DNA of 64,000 nucleotides, taken from the NCBI GenBank assembly GCA_033558025.1, contig JAUCEF010000012.1:2914001-2978000 (forward strand). The letters run 5' to 3'. The stretch's first letter is position 1. The number at the start of each line of letters is the position of its first letter. Made by a program: the position numbers and the translations under genes. This DNA comes from Phytophthora sp. 'mugwort'. Taxonomy: Eukaryota; Oomycota; Peronosporomycetes; Peronosporales; Peronosporaceae. Shown piece after piece: positions 30,001 through 31,600 of the stretch. The notes under the pieces were generated by a model. That model made no database searches and was not told the DNA's origin. It saw nothing but the letters and a program-made list of their open reading frames with translations.

Positions 30001-31531
30001 GACCGGCATCCCACACCAATCGACACGAACCGAAGCTCAGATCACTCACACCCGCCGCCACAACATCTGCCAGCAAGCTCTCTCGAACACTGCTCAGCGC
30101 TATCGCCACTGCGGTGTCTTCCTGTCCATCCACCCAGACATCGAGTGGACGAGCATAGTACACACTGGGCTCCAGCGACCAACCCACCTCAGCCGTCGTC
30201 ACCGCAGATGCCACCGTGGCGTTCGTCCCGGACGCGCCCATCAAATAGAGCTCGCGAGATGTCGCTGTGAGAGAGATGCTGAACCTGTCGGCGAACAGCG
30301 CGTCCAGCGCAACCAGCATCACCTCGGCATCGACGATGCCCACCAACGTTGGCGTCGGTACTGGCAGTGCATACCGCGAAGTCGTATCGTTCTCGCTTGC
30401 TGAAACTGTAGGCAGCAGTAGTTGGTCGTTGAAGAATACGGCCACCACATCCGACCCGACGTCCGTCGACAACTCGACCGAGAGTTTCTCCGACCCATCC
30501 ACGTCCTGGAGCGAGATAGAACCGATTGACACCACAATTACCATTCCCATTGGGGGTGTCGCCTCCGCAATGCTGACATCCAGCAGTGGTGTATCGGCTA
30601 CGGGGGCGATGATAATATCGATGGGAATGGGCCACGCGCGCGCCACGGCCAGACCAACACGGTCGTTTGAGGTCAGATAGCCAGAAACGATGGACATACT
30701 CAAGAGATTCAGGTGCAGTTCTCCGCTATATCCCGGTACCAGCCCGATCTCCACACTGCCACGCATCTCCACTCGACCCGCTTCGGCCGCCACGATGCGC
30801 TGCGACGGATCGCTGAACGCCATCGCTGGCACCACACCGTCCGCCATTGTCGAGAACGCCACCGCTGACACATCGGATCTCCACGTGATGGAAGTCACGT
30901 AGTGTTCGTATTCACCCAGCTCCACCACCAAGAACAAAGCCTCCAACCCATCTGTATCTACCAGCGACGCCACCACCGAGTCGCAAACCACCACGCCGTC
31001 TTCTTCGGCTGCGAACGTCGTCGTCGCAATCGATACCAGTGGCGTCGTCGCCTCCGCAACTACTGCCACAGTCAGAGGCACTTCGTACGTGTCTTCCGAG
31101 ACCAGCCCGCCGCTATGGTCAATAGCTTGGGCAACAAACGTGCAGTCAATGAACCCCGAGAAGTACGTCGGTGGGCTCAATTGCACGCTCAAGTCGGTGT
31201 GCTCTCCGGGCCAGTATACACCGAGCGGGAGCAGCTCAAACACTGTCATGGACACAATGCCGGCCTCCTCGATTGACGACGTGTTGCTAGTATTTGCCTC
31301 TCTCACGACTTGTACCGGCATGTCGTTGACGGATACCTCTTTCCAAGCATTATTCTCGCAGCGAAGGTGCAGAGACATTTCCTCAGAGCCATCAATATCA
31401 CTGATCGTCCAGTTGCTCACCGTAATGGCAGCGACGCCATTTTCTGGAATCGTAAGCTGGTCTGGAGTCACTACGAGTCTTGGCGCCTCGGCCACCGGAT
31501 AAATTGTTAGTTCGATTGATTCAGACACCAT
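1..31531 (-). CDS. Giant tandem-repeat protein, adhesin-like modules (3' partial, start uncertain)
   Basis: One minus-strand frame is open from 31609 to the left window edge; the first ATG is at 31531, giving 10,510 full codons without a stop. It consists of a 1055-residue unit repeated ten times in frame. Each unit holds about seven modules of roughly 150 residues. Five show an acidic E-D/N-G type motif (PENGVA, EEDGVVV, QEDTAVA, YEDEPGV, SEDGVFL) and three have DIDGSEE, DTDGLEA or DVDGSEE. The pattern V-A-D-x-P-x-L, then E-D-G, then D-x-D-G-S-E is known from cadherin-like/VCBS-type beta-sandwich repeats of giant bacterial adhesins, where such acidic clusters often bind calcium. N-glycosylation sequons (NWT, NVS, NYS, NQS) are frequent. 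Third codon positions are GC-rich as in PRP19. I infer a secreted or vesicle-stored protein. An in-frame TAG lies at 31610-31612 and no signal peptide is visible upstream, so an upstream exon or a decapitated gene are both possible. Confidence 0.72.
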   Translation of the reverse strand, partial: MVSESIELTIYPVAEAPRLVVTPDQLTIPENGVAAITVSNWTISDIDGSEEMSLHLRCENNAWKEVSVNDMPVQVVREANTSNTSSIEEAGIVSMTVFELLPLGVYWPGEHTDLSVQLSPPTYFSGFIDCTFVAQAIDHSGGLVSEDTYEVPLTVAVVAEATTPLVSIATTTFAAEEDGVVVCDSVVASLVDTDGLEALFLVVELGEYEHYVTSITWRSDVSAVAFSTMADGVVPAMAFSDPSQRIVAAEAGRVEMRGSVEIGLVPGYSGELHLNLLSMSIVSGYLTSNDRVGLAVARAWPIPIDIIIAPVADTPLLDVSIAEATPPMGMVIVVSIGSISLQDVDGSEKLSVELSTDVGSDVVAVFFNDQLLLPTVSASENDTTSRYALPVPTPTLVGIVDAEVMLVALDALFADRFSISLTATSRELYLMGASGTNATVASAVTTAEVGWSLEPSVYYARPLDVWVDGQEDTAVAIALSSVRESLLADVVAAGVSDLSFGSCRLVWDAGRVEAVFVDGRGLDASPFVGAGFTSLAFAADRLFEFITSENVSVVPGDGYFGEAAVALSVDAYSGTSNQWFILRANVRVSVVPVASARFFSSAPNGSAMVHMGFNRLLDVIVHESDKASTTSSVDAELVSFLVNADSNTDAGVAARESPFWRYSLSRVDDAPWEQEIVWVVDEEDGSTSMNSTLTVLPPPDYAGSLPLTLQSVSVTSSLIPSQMDASEAKSTTNTGEEYAWLTVLSSSISESLVPVQWNHAQAPTFTLASTSSRVYEDEPGVLWISELVVAELDATAPDVMLSLEVLLPEGCNVAVSENGATVLSSGSETLNSTVYSVVPLSVESRSVFISAGPQHWGRVEAWLRASVHAFSSWNRTMIPVTLEFLTVAEQPVLSVVMASTSISEDGVFLGDVTVTPTKAELYYRVEAFYPSGYLAEVADRNWTGAGNYSQEAEAGVVFTASNVSETWLTASGITGQLLSSVSTRLGSGVGVPTKVSLSLVPVARVSGSLSVNVVVSAFSVDVDPAFFASDCYLSVSGGGEDALDCLPSGLWKSLATVSESIELTIYPVAEAPRLVVTPAKLPIPENGVASITLSNWTISDIDGSEEMSLHLRCENNAWKEVSVNDMPVQVVREANTSNTSSIEEAGIVFMTVFELVPLGVYRRGEHTDLSVQLSPPTYFSGFIDCTFVAHAIDHSGGLVSEDTYEVPLTVAVVAEATTPLVSIATTTFAAKEDGVVVCDSVVASLVDTDGLEALFLVVELGEYEQYATFVTWRSDVSAVAFSTMADGVVPAMAFSDPSQRIVAAEAGRVEMRGSVEIGLVPGYSGELHLNLLSMSIVSGYLTSNDRVGLAVARAWPIPIDIIIAPVADTPLLDVSIAEATPPMGMVIVVSIGSISLQDVDGSEELSVELSTDVGSDVVAVFFNDQLLLPTVSASENDTTSRYALPVPTPTLVGIVDAEVMLVALDALFADRFSISLTATSRELYLMGASGTNATVASAVTTAEVGWSLEPSVYYARPLDVWVDGQEDTAVAIALSSVRESLLADVVAAGVSDLSFGSCRLVWDAGRVEAVFVDGRGLDASPFVGAGFTSLAFAADRLFEFSTSENVSVVPGDGYFGEAAVALSVDAYSGTSNQSFILRANVRVSVVPVASARFFSSAPNGSAMVHMGFNRLLDVIVHESDKASTTSSVDAELVSFLVNADSNTDAGVAARESPFWRYSLSRVDDAPWEQEIVWVVDEEDGSTSMNSTLTVLPPPDYAGSLPLTLQSVSVTSSLIPSQMDASEAKSTTNTGEEYAWLTVLSSSISESLVPVQWNHAQAPTFTLASTSSRVYEDEPGVLWISELVVAELDATAPDVMLSLEVLLPEGCNVAVSENGATVLSSGSETLNSTVYSVVPLSVESRSVFISAGPQHWGRVEAWLRASVHAFSSWNRTLIPVTLEFLTVAEQPVLSVVMASTSISEDGVFLGDVTVTPTKAELYYRVEAFYPSGYLAEVADRNWTGAGNYSQEAEAGVVFTASNVSETWLTASGITGQLLSSVSTRLGSGVGVPTKVSLSLVPVARVSGSLSVNVVVSAFSVDVDPAFFASDCYLSVSGGGEDALDCLPSGLWKSLATVSESIELTIYPVAEAPRLVVTPAKLPIPENGVASITLSNWTISDIDGSEEMYLHLRCENNAWKEVSVNDMPVQVVREANTSNTSSIEEAGIVFMTVFELVPLGVYRRGEHTDLSVQLSPPTYFSGFIDCTFVAHAIDHSGVLVSEDMYEVPLSVAVVAEATTPLVSIATTTFAAEEDGVVVCDSVVASLVDTDGLEALFLVVELREYEHYVTSITWRSDVSAVAFSTMADGVVPAMAFSDPSQRIVAAEAGRVEMRGSVEIGLVPGYSGELHLNLLSMSIVSGYLTSNDRVGLAVARAWPIPIDIIIAPVADTPLLDVSIAEATPPMGMVIVVSIGSISLQDVDGSEELSVELSTDVGSDVVAVFFNDQLLLPTVSASENDTTSRYALPVPTPTLVGIVDAEVMLVALDVLFADRFSISLTATSRELYLMGASGTNATVASAVTTAEVGWSLEPSVYYARPLDVWVDGQEDTAVAIALSSVRESLLADVVAAGVSDLSFGSCRLVWDAGRVEAVFVDGRGLDASPFVGAGFTSLAFAADRLFEFSTSENVSVVPGDGYFGEAAVALSVDAYSGTSNQSFILRANVRVSVVPVASARFFSSAPNGSAMVHMGFNRLLDVIVHESDKASTTSSVDAELVSFLVNADSNTDAGVAARESPFWRYSLSRVDDAPWEQEIVWVVDEEDGSTSMNSTLTVLPPPDYAGSLPLTLQSVSVTSSLIPSQMDASEAKSTTNTGEEYAWLTVLSSSISESLVPVQWNHAQAPTFTLASTSSRVYEDEPGVLWISELVVAELDATAPDVMLSLEVLLPEGCNVAVSENGATVLSSGSETLNSTVYSVVPLSVESRSVFISAGPQHWGRVEAWLRASVHAFSSWNRTMIPVTLEFLTVAEQPVLSVVMASTSISEDGVFLGDVTVTPTKAELYYRVEAFYPSGYLAEVADRNWTGAGNYSQEAEAGVVFTASNVSETWLTASGITGQLLSSVSTRLGSGVGVPTKVSLSLVPVARVSGSLSVNVVVSAFSVDVDPAFFASDCYLSVSGGGEDALDCLPSGLWKSLATVSESIELTIYPVAEAPRLVVTPAKLPIPENGVASITVSNWTISDIDGSEEMSLHLRCENNAWKEVSVNDMPVQVVREANTSNTSSIEEAGIVFMTVFELVPLGVYRRGEHTDLSVQLSPPTYFSGFIDCTFVAHAIDHSGGLVSEDMYEVPLTVAVVAEATTPLVSIATTTFAAEEDGVVVCDSVVASLVDTDGLEALFLVVELGEYEHYVTSITWRSDVSAVAFSTMADGVVPAMAFSDPSQRIVAAEAGRVEMRGSVEIGLVPGYSGELHLNLLSMSIVSGYLTSNDRVGLAVARAWPIPIDIIIAPVADTPLLDVSIAEATPPMGMVIVVSIGSISLQDVDGSEELSVELSTDVGSDVVAVFFNDQLLLPTVSASENDTTSRYALPVPTPTLVGIVDAEVMLVALDALFADRFSISLTATSRELYLMGASGTNATVASAVTTAEVGWSLEPSVYYARPLDVWVDGQEDTAVAIALSSVRESLLADVVAAGVSDLSFGSCRLVWDAGRVEAVFVDGRGLDASPFVGAGFTSLAFAADRLFEFSTSENVSVVPGDGYFGEAAVALSVDAYSGTSNQSFILRANVRVSVVPVASARFFSSAPNGSAMVHMGFNRLLDVIVHESDKASTTSSVDAELVSFLVNADSNTDAGVAARESPFWRYSLSRVDDAPWEQEIVWVVDEEDGSTSMNSTLTVLPPPDYAGSLPLTLQSVSVTSSLIPSQMDASEAKSTTNTGEEYAWLTVLSSSISESLVPVQWNHAQAPTFTLASTSSRVYEDEPGVLWISELVVAELDATAPDVMLSLEVLLPEGCNVAVSENGATVLSSGSETLNSTVYSVVPLSVESRSVFISAGPQHWGRVEAWLRASVHAFSSWNRTLIPVTLEFLTVAEQPVLSVVMASTSISEDGVFLGDVTVTPTKAELYYRVEAFYPSGYLAEVADRNWTGAGNYSQEAEAGVVFTASNVSETWLTASGITGQLLSSVSTRLGSGVGVPTKVSLSLVPVARVSGSLSVNVVVSAFSVDVDPAFFASDCYLSVSGGGEDALDCLPSGLWKSLATVSESIELTIYPVAEAPRLVVTPAKLPIPENGVASITLSNWTISDIDGSEEMYLHLRCENNAWKEVSVNDMPVQVVREANTSNTSSIEEAGIVFMTVFELVPLGVYRRGEHTDLSVQLSPPTYFSGFIDCTFVAHAIDHSGVLVSEDMYEVPLTVAVVAEATTPLVSIATTTFAAEEDGVVVCDSVVASLVDTDGLEALFLVVELREYEHYVTSITWRSDVSAVAFSTMADGVVPAMAFSDPSQRIVAAEAGRVEMRGSVEIGLVPGYSGELHLNLLSMSIVSGYLTSNDRVGLAVARAWPIPIDIIIAPVADTPLLDVSIAEATPPMGMVIVVSIGSISLQDVDGSEELSVELSTDVGSDVVAVFFNDQLLLPTVSASENDTTSRYALPVPTPTLVGIVDAEVMLVALDALFADRFSISLTATSRELYLMGASGTNATVASAVTTAEVGWSLEPSVYYARPLDVWVDGQEDTAVAIALSSVRESLLADVVAAGVSDLSFGSCRLVWDAGRVEAVFVDGRGLDASPFVGAGFTSLAFAADRLFEFSTSENVSVVPGDGYFGEAAVALSVDAYSGTSNQSFILRANVRVSVVPVASARFFSSAPNGSAMVHMGFNRLLDVIVHESDKASTTSSVDAELVSFLVNADSNTDAGVAARESPFWRYSLSRVDDAPWEQEIVWVVDEEDGSTSMNSTLTVLPPPDYAGSLPLTLQSVSVTSSLIPSQMDASEAKSTTNTGEEYAWLTVLSSSISESLVPVQWNHAQAPTFTLASTSSRVYEDELGVLWISELVVAELDATAPDVMLSLEVLLPEGCNVAVSENGATVLSSGSETLNSTVYSVVPLSVESRSVFISAGPQHWGRVEAWLRASVHAFSSWNRTLIPVTLEFLTVAEQPVLSVVMASTSISEDGVFLGDVTVTPTKAELYYRVEVFYPSGYLAEVADRNWTGAGNYSQEAEAGVVFTASNVSETWLTASGITGQLLSSVSTRLGSGVGVPTKVSLSLVPVARVSGSLSVNVVVSAFSVDVDPAFFASDCYLSVSGGGEDALDCLPSGLWKSLATVSESIELTIYPVAEAPRLVVTPAKLPIPENGVASITVSNWTISDIDGSEEMSLHLRCENNAWKEVSVNDMPVQVVREANTSNTSSIEEAGIVFMTVFELVPLGVYRRGEHTDLSVQLSPPTYFSGFIDCTFVAHAIDHSGGLVSEDMYEVPLTVAVVAEATTPLVSIATTTFAAEEDGVVVCDSVVASLVDTDGLEALFLVVELGEYEHYVTSITWRSDVSAVAFSTMADGVVPAMAFSDPSQRIVAAEAGRVEMRGSVEIGLVPGYSGELHLNLLSMSIVSGYLTSNDRVGLAVARAWPIPIDIIIAPVADTPLLDVSIAEATPPMGMVIVVSIGSISLQDVDGSEELSVELSTDVGSDVVAVFFNDQLLLPTVSASENDTTSRYALPVPTPTLVGIVDAEVMLVALDALFADRFSISLTATSRELYLMGASGTNATVASAVTTAEVGWSLEPSVYYARPLDVWVDGQEDTAVAIALSSVRESLLADVVAAGVSDLSFGSCRLVWDAGRVEAVFVDGRGLDASPFVGAGFTSLAFAADRLFEFSTSENVSVVPGDGYFGEAAVALSVDAYSGTSNQSFILRANVRVSVVPVASARFFSSAPNGSAMVHMGFNRLLDVIVHESDKASTTSSVDAELVSFLVNADSNTDAGVAARESPFWRYSLSRVDDAPWEQEIVWVLDEEDGSTSMNSTLTVLPPPDYAGSLPLTLQSVSVTSSLIPSQMDASEAKSTTNTGEEYAWLTVLSSSISESLVPVQWNHAQAPTFTLASTSSRVYEDEPGVLWISELVVAELDATAPDVMLSLEVLLPEGCNVAVSENGATVLSSGSETLNSTVYSVVLLSVESRSVFISAGPQHWGRVEAWLRASVHAFSSWNRTMIPVTLEFLTVAEQPVLSVVMASTSISEDGVFLGDVTVTPTKAELYYRVEAFYPSGYLAEVADRNWTGAGNYSQEAEAGVVFTASNVSETWLTASGITGQLLSSVSTRLGSGVGVPTKVSLSLVPVARVSGSLSVNVVVSAFSVDVDPAFFASDCYLSVSGGGEDALDCLPSGLWKSLATVSESIELTIYPVAEAPRLVVTPAKLPIPENGVASITVSNWTISDIDGSEEMYLHLRCENNAWKEVSVNDMPVQVVREANTSNTSSIEEAGIVFMTVFELVPLGVYRRGEHTDLSVQLSPPTYFSGFIDCTFVAHAIDHSGGLVSEDMYEVPLTVAVVAEATTPLVSIATTTFAAEEDGVVVCDSVVASLVDADGSEALFLVVELGAYEHYATFVTWRSDVSAVAFSTMADGVVPAMAFSDPSQRIVAAEAGRVEMRGSVEIGLVPGYSGELHLNLLSMSIVSGYLTSNDRVGLAVARAWPIPIDIIIAPVADTPLLDVSIAEATPPMGMVIVVSIGSISLQDVDGSEELSVELSTDVGSDVVAVFFNDQLLLPTVSASENDTTSRYALPVPTPTLVGIVDAEVMLVALDALFADRFSISLTATSRELYLMGASGTNATVASAVTTAEVGWSLEPSVYYARPLDVWVDGQEDTAVAIALSSVRESLLADVVAAGVSDLSFGSCRLVWDAGRVEAVFVDGRGLDASPFVGAGFTSLAFAADRLFEFSTSENVSVVPGDGYFGEAAVALSVDAYSGTSNQSFILRANVRVSVVPVASARFFSSAPNGSAMVHMGFNRLLDVIVHESDKASTTSSVDAELVSFLVNADSNTDAGVAARESPFWRYSLSRVDDAPWEQEIVWVLDEEDGSTSMNSTLTVLPPPDYAGSLPLTLQSVSVTSSLIPSQMDASEAKSTTNTGEEYAWLTVLSSSISESLVPVQWNHAQAPTFTLASTSSRVYEDEPGVLWISELVVAELDATAPDVMLSLEVLLPEGCNVAVSENGATVLSSGSETLNSTVYSVVPLSVESRSVFISAGPQHWGRVEAWLRASVHAFSSWNRTMIPVTLEFLTVAEQPVLSVVMASTSISEDGVFLGDVTVTPTKAELYYRVEAFYPSGYLAEVADRNWTGAGNYSQEAEAGVVFTASNVSETWLTASGITGQLLSSVSTRLGSGVGVPTKVSLSLVPVARVSGSLSVNVVVSAFSVDVDPAFFASDCYLSVSGGGEDALDCLPSGLWKSLATVSESIELTIYPVAEAPRLVVTPAKLPIPENGVASITVSNWTISDIDGSEEMYLHLRCENNAWKEVSVNDMPVQVVREANTSNTSSIEEAGIVFMTVFELVPLGVYRRGEHTDLSVQLSPPTYFSGFIDCTFVAHAIDHSGVLVSEDMYEVPLTVAVVAEATTPLVSIATTTFAAEEDGVVVCDSVVASLVDADGSEALFLVVELGAYEHYATFVTWRSDVSAVAFSTMADGVVPAMAFSDPSQRIVAAEAGRVEMRGSVEIGLVPGYSGELHLNLLSMSIVSGYLTSNDRVGLAVARAWPIPIDIIIAPVADTPLLDVSIAEATPPMGMVIVVSIGSISLQDVDGSEELSVELSTDVGSDVVAVFFNDQLLLPTVSASENDTTSRYALPVPTPTLVGIVDAEVMLVALDALFADRFSISLTATSRELYLMGASGTNATVASAVTTAEVGWSLEPSVYYARPLDVWVDGQEDTAVAIALSSVRESLLADVVAAGVSDLSFGSCRLVWDAGRVEAVFVDGRGLDASPFVGAGFTSLAFAADRLFEFSTSENVSVVPGDGYFGEAAVALSVDAYSGTSNQSFILRANVRVSVVPVASARFFSSAPNGSAMVHMGFNRLLDVIVHESDKASTTSSVDAELVSFLVNADSNTDAGVAARESPFWRYSLSRVDDAPWEQEIVWVLDEEDGSTSMNSTLTVLPPPDYAGSLPLTLQSVSVTSSLIPSQMDASEAKSTTNTGEEYAWLTVLSSSISESLVPVQWNHAQAPTFTLASTSSRVYEDEPGVLWISELVVAELDATAPDVMLSLEVLLPEGCNVAVSENGATVLSSGSETLNSTVYSVVPLSVESRSVFISAGPQHWGRVEAWLRASVHAFSSWNRTMIPVTLEFLTVAEQPVLSVVMASTSISEDGVFLGDVTVTPTKAELYYRVEAFYPSGYLAEVADRNWTGAGNYSQEAEAGVVFTASNVSETWLTASGITGQLLSSVSTRLGSGVGVPTKVSLSLVPVARVSGSLSVNVVVSAFSVDVDPAFFASDCYLSVSGGGEDALDCLPSGLWKSLATVSESIELTIYPVAEAPRLVVTPAKLPIPENGVASITVSNWTISDIDGSEEMYLHLRCENNAWKEVSVNDMPVQVVREANTSNTSSIEEAGIVFMTVFELVPLGVYRRGEHTDLSVQLSPPTYFSGFIDCTFVAHAIDHSGGLVSEDMYEVPLTVAVVAEATTPLVSIATTTFAAEEDGVVVCDSVVASLVDTDGLEALFLVVELREYEHYVTSITWRSDVSAVAFSTMADGVVPAMAFSDPSQRIVAAEAGRVEMRGSVEIGLVPGYSGELHLNLLSMSIVSGYLTSNDRVGLAVARAWPIPIDIIIAPVADTPLLDVSIAEATPPMGMVIVVSIGSISLQDVDGSEELSVELSTDVGSDVMAVFFNDQLLLPTVSASENDTTSRYALPVPTPTLVGIVDAEVMLVALDALFADRFSISLTATSRELYLMGASGTNATVASAVTTAEVGWSLEPSVYYARPLDVWVDGQEDTAVAIALSSVRESLLADVVAAGVSDLSFGSCRLVWDAGRVEAVFVDGRGLDASPFVGAGFTSLAFAADRLFEFSTSENVSVVPGDGYFGEAAVALSVDAYSGTSNQSFILRANVRVSVVPVASARFFSSAPNGSAMVHMGFNRLLDVIVHESDKASTTSSVDAELVSFLVNADSNTDAGVAARESPFWRYSLSRVDDAPWEQEIVWVLDEEDGSTSMNSTLTVLPPPDYAGSLPLTLQSVSVTSSLIPSQMDASEAKSTTNTGEEYAWLTVLSSSISESLVPVQWNHAQAPTFTLASTSSRVYEDEPGVLWISELVVAELDATAPDVMLSLEVLLPEGCNVAVSENGATVLSSGSETLNSTVYSVVPLSVESRSVFISAGPQHWGRVEAWLRASVHAFSSWNRTMIPVTLEFLTVAEQPVLSVVMASTSISEDGVFLGDVTVTPTKAELYYRVEAFYPSGYLAEVADRNWTGAGNYSQEAEAGVVFTASNVSETWLTASGITGQLLSSVSTRLGSGVGVPTKVSLSLVPVARVSGSLSVNVVVSAFSVDVDPAFFASDCYLSVSGGGEDALDCLPSGLWKSLATVSESIELTIYPVAEAPRLVVTPAKLPIPENGVASITVSNWTISDIDGSEEMYLHLRCENNAWKEVSVNDMPVQVVREANTSNTSSIEEAGIVFMTVFELVPLGVYRRGEHTDLSVQLSPPTYFSGFIDCTFVAHAIDHSGGLVSEDMYEVPLTVAVVAEATTPLVSIATTTFAAEEDGVVVCDSVVASLVDTDGLEALFLVVELREYEHYVTSITWRSDVSAVAFSTMADGVVPAMAFSDPSQRIVAAEAGRVEMRGSVEIGLVPGYSGELHLNLLSMSIVSGYLTSNDRVGLAVARAWPIPIDIIIAPVADTPLLDVSIAEATPPMGMVIVVSIGSISLQDVDGSEELSVELSTDVGSDVVAVFFNDQLLLPTVSASENDTTSRYALPVPTPTLVGIVDAEVMLVALDALFADRFSISLTATSRELYLMGASGTNATVASAVTTAEVGWSLEPSVYYARPLDVWVDGQEDTAVAIALSSVRESLLADVVAAGVSDLSFGSCRLVWDAGRVEAVFVDGRGLDASPFVGAGFTSLAFAADRLFEFSTSENVSVVPGDGYFGEAAVALSVDAYSGTSNQSFILRANVRVSVVPVASARFFSSAPNGSAMVHMGFNRLLDVIVHESDKASTTSSVDAELVSFLVNADSNTDAGVAARESPFWRYSLSRVDDAPWEQEIVWVVDEEDGSTSMNSTLTVLPPPDYAGSLPLTLQSVSVTSSLIPSQMDASEAKSTTNTGEEYAWLTVLSSSISESLVPVQWNHAQAPTFTLASTSSRVYEDEPGVLWISELVVAELDATAPDVMLSLEVLLPEGCNVAVSENGATVLSSGSETLNSTVYSVVPLSVESRSVSISAGPQHWGRVEAWLRASVHAFSSWNRTMIPVTLEFLTVAEQPVLSVVMASTSISEDGVFLGDVTVTPTKAELYYRVEAFYPSGYLAEVADRNWTGAGNYSQEAEAGVVFTASNVSETWLTASGITGQLLSSVSTRLGSGVGVPTKVSLSLVPVARVSGSLSVNVVV

Positions 31532-31600
31532 CGCCAGCGATTTCCACAACCCGGAAGGAAGACTCTCCAATGCGTCTTCGCCGCCGCACACACTCAGATA
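31021..31600 (-). repeat. Diverged edge of the last repeat unit
   Basis: Up to about 31,020 unit ten is as similar to the others as they are to one another. From there to 31,600 it carries about 28 substitutions and one 3-nt deletion (near 31,580), roughly 5 percent divergence, yet the minus-strand frame stays open. Homology to the unit ends abruptly near 31,600. Edge copies of tandem arrays are homogenised less, which fits this pattern. Confidence 0.88.

Larger units (their letters stand above)
1..31600. repeat. Tandem array of ten 3165-bp units
   Basis: Units start at 1, 3166, 6331, 9496, 12661, 15826, 18991, 22156, 25321 and 28486; the tenth lacks its last 50 bp. Spacing is exactly 3165 bp throughout. 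Units differ by a few scattered substitutions, many shared by only some copies. Nothing marks an array end at position 1, so it probably continues leftwards. The unit is a multiple of three and its minus strand is open, which separates it from a non-coding satellite. Confidence 0.97.

Noticed and set aside
1..31600. Recurring plus-strand ORFs in every repeat unit (for example the 245-codon one at 1181-1918 and the 270-codon one at 27525-28337)
   Set aside because: They are antisense to the continuous minus-strand frame, are Arg/His/Ser-rich low-quality translations, overlap each other in several frames and exist because GC-rich codons on one strand suppress stops on the other.
1..31600. Array as rDNA, histone or non-coding satellite cluster
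   Set aside because: The unit has no rRNA or histone sequence, is divisible by three and is open in one frame through all copies.
1..31600. Array as an assembly duplication artefact
   Set aside because: Individual units carry their own combinations of variants and the edge unit is distinctly diverged, which a copied contig would not show. True copy number still needs long reads.
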